Part shown: positions 9,658-21,600 of the stretch, piece by piece
Layout: each line of letters opens with the position of its first letter
Numbering within the stretch: the first letter of the stretch is position 1
Source: Alligator mississippiensis
Taxonomy: Eukaryota; Chordata; Crocodylia; Alligatoridae
Direction of reading: 5' to 3'
DNA: 64,000 nucleotides
Assembly (NCBI RefSeq): GCF_030867095.1
Contig: NC_081824.1
Location: 345,582,203 to 345,646,202, forward strand
Notes under the pieces: generated by a model
The model's database searches: none
Seen by the model: only the letters and a program-made list of their open reading frames with translations
Told to the model about the DNA's origin: nothing
Made by a program: the position numbers and the translations under genes

Positions 9658-12600
9658 GTAAGGGACTGTGGGCTTTCTGCTGTAAGGATCTGAACAGGGC
9701 TTATGTGGAAATTAGGTGCCAAAGGTCCAAAGAATAATTCAGACAGGACCTGCTTCAACAGGCCCAAAACTCCATAGGTGCCTAAGTTGATTTAGTGCCT
9801 CTATTTGGGCCTCAACAGTTCCCTAAGTCAATGTTTCCTAAACTTTTCCAGCCCAAGGCACACTTAAAATTTTTTAAAGGCAGGGGCAGGCAATTATTTC
9901 AGGTGGAGGGCAGCTTACTGAGTTTCGGCAAGCTATTGAGGGCTGCATGACAGGCAGCCAGGGGCAGGTAAATATTCATTTTCTAAATTTTTTAGGAGCC
10001 CCGCGGGCCAGATAGAATGGCCTGGCGGGCCACATCCAGCCCACAGGCCGCATTTTGCCCACCCGTGTTAACGCATTCTCCATCCTCATACCTATTGCAG
10101 CTCATTGCCATGATAAAATTCCATGGCATACCTGTTCATTTCTGATGGCACACTTCTGTGCCGCAGCACACTGGTTGGGAAACACTGCCCTAACTGCCTA
10201 CACTTCAGCTTCTGAGCACATTCAGAAGTGAGCCAGTTTGCTCACTGAGGCACCTGTGCTGTGGGATGGTGAAGATCCCACAGACAGATCTGACCTGTTA
10301 TACATTCTAAGGGTGCATACGTAATTCCAACTATCATCATTCAGCTAAAAACCCTGACTGATTGTGGTAGCACCTATTATTTGCACAATTGCCTAGTGGT
10401 TGTAACATGTGCCCAGGTAGTCAGAGATCTGGGTTCTATCCCCTTCTTAGGCTAAGCAGACTCAAATCAATGTCTCTCACTTCTCAAGAAAGTAACTTAC
10501 ACCAAGTTGGGTAAGAGTACCCTCAACTCCTCCTGTTGAAGTTGGGCCACTGAACACACCTAAGAATGCAGAGTGAGAGACCAAGGGGAAATGTGATGGT
10601 AGCCAATGATAAGGATACTTTCCTTGGGGAGAGGGAATTCTGGGTTCCAATTCCTGCTGCCAGGATGGTTTGCATGTTTTACATTAGATAGTCATTGAAT
10701 AAAAACAAGTAATCCTCCTGAATGCCTCTTAGATGGGGTGAAATCTAGCTAAACCAATAATGGTAAAGATGCTTTGAGTAAATTCATCCACAGCTCATGC
10801 TCGTGAAGCAGAAGACAGGACATCCTCTGTCATAGCTCTGTGACTGAAATAAATATGCAGGTAAAATCCAAAGAGCTGCAAGCTATTAGACTGTGTTTAA
10901 AGACATACAGCAACTCCTCATCTGGTGACACTAGAATTGTCTTTAGTAGACCTGTGCCAATTTAGTTTTATTGTTAAAAAGATAAAATTCCATTATGGAA
11001 TATTCACAACTCTTTTTCTCCTTAATGATGTTTTCCTGTGTTTTTGTTGGATTACTCTGATATTTTTGTTATCCTCCCTTTCAGGATGTCTTCACAAAGA
11101 ATTTGAAAAGCATTACCGTGCAATTAATAATAAGGAAATGGTCTTACAATGCCCTCTACCATCTCAAAGCTACACCCACGTTTTCAACAACTCGCTTACA
11201 TATAAAAAGAAAGTTGTATGGTTCCGGCAACAAAAAGAAGGAGAACTGCTGGAGGTTATTGGAAAGGAAAGCACTAATCCCACTCAAGAAGGGAATGCAC
11301 TTTGGTTCAAACCAATACGAAATAATGACTCGGGAATATATATTTGTAAGATAAGGTATACCACTATGACAATGAATTTTTTACTGATTTCTAAAATGCT
11401 TTTCTGGTATGATAGCTTGAATATTTTAACTTGTTTTTCTTTCTTTTTTTCTGTGCTATGCAGGGAAGAAGCCTCATGTTTCAAAATTATCATAGAGGTT
11501 CAAGCAAAGAGTCAGGCAAGGTGTTTGGACTATGAGACAAATACACTGTCTCTCATCGCTGGAAAGGGGGATTCAATTTCTTGTCCTGGGCTAAAATGTT
11601 ATGGTCATTTAAACAGATCACAGGTGACATGGTACAAGGTAACAAATACTTTCTTCTAAGCACATTCAGAACAGAACCAGTGCAGTTACAATTCTAGGCT
11701 GAATTCTGTATTTACATACATTTGCTCACAACTTCTACTAAAGTCAATACTAATTGCGCTTAACAATCTGAAGGCAGAATTTTGATTTTCCTATATTTTA
11801 ATGACTTATAATTATGAGTTGAGTAGGAACTAGATTTTCCATTTCACCAGGAATATTTTGATTAAGATTTTCTTTTTTTGGCCCCATACCAAAGCAGAAT
11901 GGAAACAAATCTAAAGTTTTCCATGCAACAAAAATTTTGAGAATAATTTCTTTGGGGTTTAGAGAAATATTTTGTTTTTCTAAAATAGAAAAACTTTATA
12001 TGTAAGAAAAAATGTAACAGTGAATTTTGCTTTGAAAAGTTTTTTTTTTAAATGAAAGACTGGCATCTATTAAAAAATGGCCAAACATGTCCAGATGCAC
12101 AAGTCCATTGTTCCACTTCAAGTACCTGTGAAATAGTCAAGGTAAAACGTCTCACGGTAAAATGGCCTCCCAGAGGGGTGGCCAACCTGTGGCACACATG
12201 CCACAAGTGGCATGGGCAGCCTCTAGCACACAACATTTGGGGAGGAGAACAAGGAAAACAGCAGCAGATAGGACAGGGAGCAGTAAGCGGAGCATGAGAT
12301 TGCAATACCGAAGCGTGAAAAGATAATTTAATGGATAGCAGAGGGGAAGAAGCCTATTAATATATATGCTACTTTGTATCATAGTCCTTATTCCATTTCA
12401 GGTTAATAGAGATTTTTTTATGTTTCTTTAATCCAGTAAAACTGATTGAAATGGAATGTAAAGTCCTATTTGGTTATGAAAGAGACTTCATGTATATATA
12501 AATATTATTTCTTTTTCTTTGTTTTTTCTTAAGAATGGAACATTACTAACAGAGAAGACATTTAGACAAAGTCTAAAACTTAAGGGTGATAAAATCAACT

Positions 12601-15600
12601 TGCTTACCATCTATGACAAAGATGCTGGTGTGTATGTATGTGATTACATGTTATTTGTCAATAATACCAGATGGACAATGAGAACAGTAGTTAAAGTGAA
12701 TGTCATTGGTGAGTAATATATCAACTTAAAATAATAAAATATCTGAATGCACATTTATTTTTGTCAGTAAGTTAGATCAACTTTTCTTTCCCAGAATGTT
12801 TGACTTCTACTTATTTTTTCATGCTGAAAATTTAGCTATCACTCACCCTCTCTTGTGTTGTCCTCTACTGGAACTTACTGCTGTGACCAAGTCTGTCTCC
12901 TTATCCCTTCCACAGTGCTGTTAGCAATTTGTCTCACTGTCTGAAGAAACATTTGAGAAACATTTGGGATAGGCTAAGAATGTTCAGACAGGCCATCAGT
13001 TTGATTAGCAACCCAGATACAGAGATTGCTGTTAATATTGATGGCCTTTGGAAAAGCCTTCAGCATTCAGTGATAATATACACCATACTACTGTGCTGTA
13101 ATCTAAAATAGTGAATACAAGATCAGAATTCTTCTTGTATTTGCCATGAACTAAGATCTTTTCATTTCATATAATGTAGCAATAATCATCATTACAATTT
13201 ATTATTACTTCATTTTGCAGCACCAAATACCATCTATGCACCAAAAATGTTGTCTCCCAAGGGTGTGAAGATCCTTGAAGCAGAACTTGGTATGATGGAT
13301 TTTGTTGTTGGTGGTGTTGTGGTTGTCTTTCTGGCCTAGAAGATTTGAATGGCATATTGATATACTGTATGATAAATGCATTTTGTTCCCAAGGTTTCCA
13401 CTGTTTTATATAGATCACAAATCAATAAACTCAAACTCATATCTTATTGGTAGTACATTCCTTTATTGTCATCAGTGGGGAAAATAGACACTTCTTTGTA
13501 TTACAGTCCTTATTCCATTTCAGGTTAATAGAGACTTCTCTGCATTTCATTTTTTGTGTTTTTTTTAATCCAGGAAAACCAATTGAAATGCAATGCAAAG
13601 TCCAATTTGGCTATGAAAGAGACGTCATACCCATGATAACATGGAGCAGACACAGCCAAGAAGGAAAAAGTGAGGAACTTGAACAGAAGCAAATAAGGTG
13701 AACAAATATAATGCCTTGAATAAAGTGTAAATAAATGACAAAAATCTTCCATAACTGCTATTTCTAATATGTTCTCATCTGAAGACACTGGAAAAGCACT
13801 AACAAATATCAGTTTAAGAAAATTCCATTGACTAGCACTGAAGATAGTTATACTTGCATACATATATTACACATTAATGTGTGGGTGTATAAGATGCACA
13901 CAGTCATGAATACGTGTGCAAGGTACATATGTTAATTCACACACATTTCTTTACTTTCTAGTATATTTATGTATATTAATGCTGTATTACATATACTTAT
14001 AGATGTGGGTGTGTGTCTATATTAAAAGAACATTAAGGGTGCGTCTACACATGGCGATGTAGTATTTGTAGGCATCTATACATGACAAGCAGTTACATCG
14101 CCATAGCAATGTGCTCCCTCTGATATAGTGCACTGCTATGGTGAAGTAGCTGCTAAAAATAACCATGTGCCGCATGTACGGCATAGTACAGGCTATTACA
14201 GTGCTGTGATTTAGTACTTCCTTTTGAAAGTACTAAATCACAGCACCATAACAACATCGCCATAGTGGCACGTGTAGACGCACCCTAAGATTGCAAAGTC
14301 AAGTCCCCTGTGTTATGAAAAGGCAGAATTAATATTGCCTATAAAACCTTAATTCCTTCCCCTTGTGCCTGTGCACTATGATCTCATCTTTAATTCATGG
14401 AGTCATAGAAGTTAGGGGCTGGAAGGGACCTCACAAGATCATCAGGACTAGCCCCCTGACCTAAGGCAGGAAAGACTGCTGAGGTCAGATGACTCCAGCA
14501 AGGTGTGCATGCAGTTGTCTTTTGAAGATCTCCAGGGGAGGTGACTGTACCACCTCTGGAGGGAGTCTGTTCCAGACTCTGGACACACAAACCGTAAAAA
14601 GTTTTTCCTTAAGTCTAATTTGAAGTCATCTGCTTTATGACCATTCATCAATTTATGAAGTCATCAATTTATGACCATTATTCTTTTTAGTTTCCCTTGG
14701 GGTGCCTTGGTGAACAGATGTTCGCCCCTGATGTTTGCCCCTTATTTACTTAAAAGGCTGCCACCAAGTCCCCCTCCCCCCTCCGAGTCTTCTCTTTTCC
14801 AGGCTGGACAGTCACATGTCCTTCAGTCTCTCCTCATATGATCTATTTTCCAGACCTCTAATCATTCATGTGGCCCTCCTTTGGACTCTTTCCAGCTTCT
14901 CCACATCCCTCTTGAAATGTGGCATCCAGAACTGGACACAGTTCTCCAGCTGCCACCTTACCAATGCTGAGTAGAGCGGGAGGATGACATCCTTCGTCTT
15001 GCTTGTGATGCATCGGTTGATGCATGCCAGAGTGTTGTTTATTTTGCCGACTATAGCATTGCATTAGTGGTTCATATTCATTTTGCGGTTGATCATGACC
15101 CCCAGGTCTCTTTCATTTGTGCTGCTGGCTAGTGTAGCACCACTAAGCCTGTACGTGTGTTGTGAATTATTTCTCCCCAGATAGAGCACTTTACATTTCT
15201 CGGTGTTAAACATCATCAGGTTTAGATCCACTTACTTTACAAGCCTGTCCAGGTCAGCGTGTATCCTCAGCCTGTCTTCCAGCATGACTGCACTCCCCCA
15301 AAACTTGGTATTTTCCGTGAACTTTGCCAATACACTTTCCACACCCATATTCAAATCATTGATGAAAATGTTGAAAAGCACTGGTCCGAGTACCGAGCCT
15401 TGAGGGACACCACTGGTCACCTTTTACCATGTCGACTCGGTTCCGTCTATTAACACTCTCTGGGTTCAACCTCAAAGCCAGTTTCCCAGCCACCAGACCA
15501 TTAAGTTGTTGAGGCCGCAGTTTCTAAATTTAACCATGAGGACATTGTGGGAGACCAAGTCAAAGGCCTTTATGAAATCCAAGTATATGATGTTGACCTC

Positions 15601-18600
15601 ATCACCCTTATCCAGGTGGTGAGTTACCTGATCATAGAAGAAGATGAGGTTGGTCAGGCATGACCTGCCTGAAACACAGCCATGTTGGCTGTCTTTTAGA
15701 ATACTGCCTTCTGTTAGCCTATCACTGATGGATTCTTTGATAATTTTTTCCAGGATTTTTCCAGGGACTGAGATCAGACTGGTTGGTCTATAATTCCCTG
15801 AGTCCTCCTTCCTTCATTTCTTGAAGATAGAGACCACACTGGCCCTCTTCCAATCTTCTGGGACCTCACTGGATTGCCATGAGTTCTCAAATAGCTTTGC
15901 CATCAGTTGTGCAATGACTTAGCCAGTTCTTTCAGCACTCTTGGGTGTAGATCATTCGGTCCTGCTGAATTGTAAATATCCAGCCTCTCTAGATAGTCCT
16001 TCACAAAGTCTTTGCTGATTGTAGGTGGGTGGTCATCCCTATATTGTCCAATCTGCTTCCTGTCAGGCAAGTTAAATTCCTTGGTCTGGTGGAATACCGC
16101 TGTGAAGTATTCATTTAGGAGTTTGCTTTTCTCCTGAGTGTCAGTTGTCAGCAGTCCCAATGGGTTCAGTAAGGTTCCTACATTTCCCTTATTTTTTTCC
16201 TGCTTCCAACGTATCTAAAGAAGGACTTTTTATTGTCTTTGGTTTCTATTGAGTTTGTATTTGGTTTCTGCCTTTGCTTTTCTAATCTACTTCCTACAGG
16301 TGCAGGCCATTCCTGTGTACTCCTCCTTGGGGGTAATTCCCAGCTTTCATCTCTTACAGGATTTCTCCTTTTGTTTTCAAGATCTCCATAACGTCCCTAT
16401 TGAGCCAGGGGGGTCTCTGAGCCCTTTTGCTACCTTTCTTATGAACAGGAATGAACCTCCTGTGTGCTCCAAGGATTGTATCCTTGAGGAATGACCACTC
16501 TTCTTCGACTACCTTCTCCATTGGACCATGGTCCCACAGGGCCTTATCCACCAATTTCCTAAGCTTGTAGAAGTCAGTTTTCCTAAAATAATGGATGGTG
16601 AAAGTGATCATCTCGTGGGCACTGTCACCTAGATTACCCTCAGTCCTCAGGTTACCCACTAGATCATCCTCTTTGTCCAAAACCAAATCCAGTAGTGCCT
16701 TTCTCATGGTTGGCCTGTATACTTCTGGAGTCAAATAGAGCTCCTCAGCACAAGTGAGGAAGCTAACTGACCACTTGGGTTCAGATCTAGCTGAGTGCTC
16801 TTCCCATGAGATGTCTGGGTAATTATATGATCACATATTATGTTTTCCCTGCCTCATGGGGTCGTTTTTAAATGCCTCTTCCATGAGGTCCTTTTCTTCT
16901 TCTCCTTTAATTCCCTATCTCATATGTGCTTCTACATCTTCTAGTTTGTACAACGAATGTGGTGGAGGTGACATTCTACACAACCTTGACTAATAACCAT
17001 GACAGTCTATTCTGTGAATTGAATAAAGACCAGGTCCTTTGGACCTTGATGGTATCACATTGTTAAAATGAGCCCTTTATGTGTGATATTACACATTATT
17101 AAGTAGGCTTGATTTTAGGTTGAAAAGACAACTTTAATTCAGGCATTTCCTAATTTTTGACTGCTTGACTTTGCAACAGTATTAACAATGTTGTTGATTC
17201 AAAATAGATTTAATGTGTAATTTCACAGGATTCTAGAAAAATGAAATGATAAAAAAATACTATTACATGGCATCATATTGGTGCTGACATGTTCATCAGC
17301 AGGGTTGGAATGGAATCTTATGATTTACTGCTTGGAACTCAGTCATTTCAGTTACAAGCATAATGGATAGCAATAGAGGGGTACCATTCTCTGACAGCCA
17401 GCACTGGAGATGGATTGGATATCTTTTACAGTAGATTTCAGAGATATTCGCTTCCAGCAGTGGAGTGGTGAGACTCAGAAATACAGGTTCTTGGAGGGAA
17501 CAGTTCCCCAGCCTCGTCTATCTGTTTTCCCCCAGACTAATTATTCATGTCCCATCCTCTAATCCAGGGGTGGGCAAAATGGTGGATCCAGCTGGTGGCC
17601 GGGCTCCATTTCCCAGCAGTCCCTGCCTGCATCACTTCATCCGGTTTTCATAGAGACTTCAGCAGTGGCAGGGACATGACAGTGTGGGGCCAGGGTTTCC
17701 ATGGAGACTGGCCCCAGCAGCACTGGCATGGAATGCAGGCAGGTGGGGAACTGCTCTGGGGCCGGGGGTGGGATCTTGTGGCAGTGACAGCATGGTCTGG
17801 AGGCAGGTCAGAGCCACGATCTACTGTCTACATGCTCCTACCCGGGGATGGGGCCAGACTAATCCTTTAGTGGGCCCTAAGCAAACAAACTTGTGGGCTC
17901 CTACTTAATACTGTAAATTTATATTACTTGTTTCACTTAATAATTATAATATGTAAAATAAGCACAACTGGGCATCTTCTTCACTTAGCACCCTAGGCAT
18001 GTGCCCAATTTGCCTATGCGTTGATCTGGCCCTGCCCGAGGCATGCAGGCAGTGTATTGCAGTTCTGCCCTGACTCTAGACCATGCTGTCACTGCTGAAA
18101 GGTCCTGGCCCGGGAGCAGCTCCCTGCTCAGCCAGTGCTGCTGGGGCTGGTCTCCATTGAAACCCTGGACCGGCCCCAGTGCTGGGGCCTCCATGGAAAC
18201 TGGCTGCAGTGACATGAGCAGGGCTGCAGAGAAATGGAGTCCACTGTGGGCCAGCCTTTGCCCCCCCCCCCGTGACAGCCGAAATTGTCTGTGTGATAAA
18301 GGTGCTTGCTGAAGGCCCTATGAAGTTTAGACCAAGTGTTTTTCTGTATTTGTTTAGATATGAAGCTATATGTTGTTGCTAAAAGCCTAATTAAAGATTA
18401 AGATGTAGTGAAGCCTTGTATAAAGTAAGGCCTAGTAAATTTAGCAAAGCCTTGAAGTAGTAAGGCCCTGTGGCGTAGTTAAAATGACCTTATCAAAGGA
18501 AGGCAAGGCTTGTACTGCTAATTGGTCAGTCTAAGGACAGTTGAAGTAAAAGGAATCTGAGTGGTTGTATGTTATCAGAACCATTCAGAAGCTTTAAATT

Positions 18601-21600
18601 AACTGGAATATCTGGAAACCATTCAGAAGGAAGGTACAGCTCTGTAAAAAGGATTAGTTAGCTGTTGCCTGGATCAGTGGGCCTATGGACCTTGAGGAGC
18701 CCAAGGACTGTATTCCAGGGTCCTTCCTGGTAACCCTTTGGACAGTGTCGTTCAGGGACGCCTGACTTCTCTGAACTTTGTAGAAAGAGAAGCTTGCTGT
18801 ATATCAGGCATCAGAGGGGACTGCCAATAAGTTGCTGACGTGAATTGCTTTTGTCTGTCATTGTTTGTCTAGTTACTACGCGTAGTTGTGTTTTTGTTAA
18901 GTCAATACATCTTTCTTACCTTTCTACCCCTGACCATACTCTCAATCCCGAACCCTCCGCAGGTGGCTGGGACACACCCCTGCTCTAATGTGTCTCTGAG
19001 TTGCATCTCTTTCCTATTACTTACCTTGGTTGGTTTCATTACCTTTGATTACCCTGTCCCAGTTTCTTCTCAATGTTCTCATCCCATTCCAAGATTCCTG
19101 GCCCATGTAATCCCAGTTTGGCCTTCTGGACTACCCCTGGTTAGTATCCCGGGTGCCTTCACATATACATTATCTGCTTATCCCCTCCCACTCTTAATCT
19201 GTTCCTCCATCCAGTTCCACCCTCTCTGTCTAACTGTAGCTTCTTATCCAACTTTACTAGCCCTTCTGAAAAACAAGGTATACTGGCTCAAATGGAGCAC
19301 CTTATTATACAGGTATTATGCTATAAAGCTTTAATTTCCCAAGATAAACAGAGTACTTTGAATGGAGTAGTTCAGACATCTCTTCACAGCATACTATTGT
19401 GCTGTGTAGATGCACCCATCTCACATTTCCATATATCTCCAGTGCACCAATTGAAATCTTCAGCATGGAAAAAAATCGATCTGCTTGCTGACATTATATT
19501 GGTATTTATGAAGATCATCATAAGATTAGAAAAAACATTTCCTGGTTTGGCACCTGTACTTACTGAGGCTTTTGCTAACTTCACATCTTATAAAGGTCTC
19601 ATAAAGCAAAAGAACACAGTCCCTTCAGTTTAGGTAGGCTCATAAGGATGTGCATAAACATGAGTACAAGTCAATTGGATATTTTGCCTAATCAATAGTG
19701 CTTTTTCATGACATAAGTATCTTAACATGAGAACATAACATCATCTTCATGACCTCAGATGGAAGTTTCATATGAGGCATTTCATATGAATGCTAAAAAC
19801 ATTGCCACCTCTTAATTGGTCTAATCAAGGGCTTCTATGAATTATTATTGTTTTCCTGTTTAGGGATGAGAAAAATGAATTAGTGGGAGAAACAGTTATT
19901 CATATAGCCAGTCTGAGGGAAGTAACTGAAAGGGACCTCAACAGCAACTTCACATGCATTGCTCAGAATTCTGTGGGAAAGTCTACAGGAGTGATCAAGC
20001 TAAAAAGAAAGGAAAGAGGTAAATTTATCTCATTTCTCCTTATCAACACTTCTAGTCAGTCTCAGGGGTTCCTTAAAGCTGAGTGAAAAAAAAATGCTTC
20101 TAAGGACATATCCCCACTAACAGGAATGTGTGTTTCCCCGGGGACAACTAGCAGTGGTACACAATTGTGTCACTGCTAGTTGTCCCCAGGCATGCCCCTG
20201 CATACGCACCTTGGTGTGAGCAAATTGCTTCGGGTGGGGGAGGCTGGGGCCAGCAACTGGGCTGGCCTCAGCAGCTTTACCTGGTCTCCTGGGGCATCAG
20301 TGGCAGTGATCTGGTGCATGGAGCTTGGCCAGCACCCAGATCTTGGCTTTGGTTGGCCAGGTTCCAATTTCTGATGGTGCACACTGCAGCCATGTGCACT
20401 ACCCCACTTCTTTCTGCCATGTTTTTTTAAGATACTGGGATTTCCCTGTACCTAATTTTGCTGCCATGCTGCAAATAGGCAGCATGGCAAGCAGGTTCAC
20501 CAGCACAAACTGCACGTTCCCCCTCATGGAGATGTAGGGCAAAAGTTAGCAGGGCATTCCATACCAATTAGTAGGGACCTACCAAATTCATGGGCTGTGC
20601 AGCCACGCCTTTAATCTTGCAGGTTTCCCCATGCCTCCCCTGCTGCTGATTGGCAGAGGGGCCCTGCCTGCTCAGTTTTGATTGACAGGGTGGCAAAAAC
20701 CGTTTTAAATATGATGCTGTTTTTGCCTCCTGGCCAGTCACCAACAAACAGCAAGACCAGTGCAGCACCTCGGCCAATCAGCTCTGTGGAGGGGTGGGGT
20801 ACATGGCGGGACTTGCAAGATTAAAGGAGCTGCTGAACAGTTCATTTCCATTGTGAATTTGATAGGTTCTTACCAATAAGTCTCCCCTCTTGAAGAAATG
20901 GAGTGTTTTGAGGGCTGCAGGAGACTAAGTGGAAGAAGAAGGGAAGGGTGGGACAGAGGAGGGATTACTGTGGGTAGAGAGGTGTGGTTCTTGTAAGCAG
21001 CAGAGGGATTTATAAGCAGTTGAAAGTACTGTGTTCCCTCAAACATAACAGCATTATTCAAGATTCAGGATTTTTAGTACACTTTTCTTATTCTTAGTGT
21101 GTCTAGCTCAGACAGTTGGTCATAACTGGTGTGAAATTGGGAGACTTCTGGTAATTTCAGCAGAGGCCAAAGACTGAACAAATATGAGAGTGAACCTATC
21201 CTCACATTCCAAAAAGGGTTTCCTCTTATTCTCACTGAAAACACATTGGTGGAGAAGTGTAGAAAATTTGCAGATTCTTTCCCTGTGCTTTATAGTACTT
21301 GTTTGGTGGACAACTTTTGGAGCTGTTAATCAGACAATTTTCAAGGCTACTAAATGCCTGTAGATTGTTTTTAATGAATGCTAAAATATGTTTGCATTAT
21401 ACTGGTCTGCACTGGCACAGGCTGAGGACTGACTGGCTAAGTAGCAGCTCTGCAGAAAAGGACCTGGGGGTTCCAGTGGAAAATAAACTAAATATATGTC
21501 AACATTGTGCCCTTGTTGCAAAGAAGGCTAATGGCATACTGGGCTGCATCAGGACTGGAGTACACTGGAGTATTGTGTCCAGTCCCCCAGTACACAAAGG

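Larger units (their letters stand above)
17565..18982. mobile_element. hAT-like element carrying two later insertions
   Basis: Left end CAGGGGTGGGCAAAATGG, right end CACCCCTG. Flanks ctctaatc (17557-17564) and ctctaatg (18983-18990) form an 8-bp duplication with one mismatch, proving that both ends belong to one insertion 1.4 kb apart. The length is inflated by the insertions at 17849 and 18273. Confidence 0.75.

Noticed and set aside
11284-11493. Antisense open frame over IL18RAP D1
   Set aside because: Shadow of the real coding exons on the opposite strand.
18888-19334. Open frame of 148 codons in the IL18RAP intron
   Set aside because: It straddles the LTR/hAT junction and reads as hydrophobic low-information sequence; no known domain or splice continuity.
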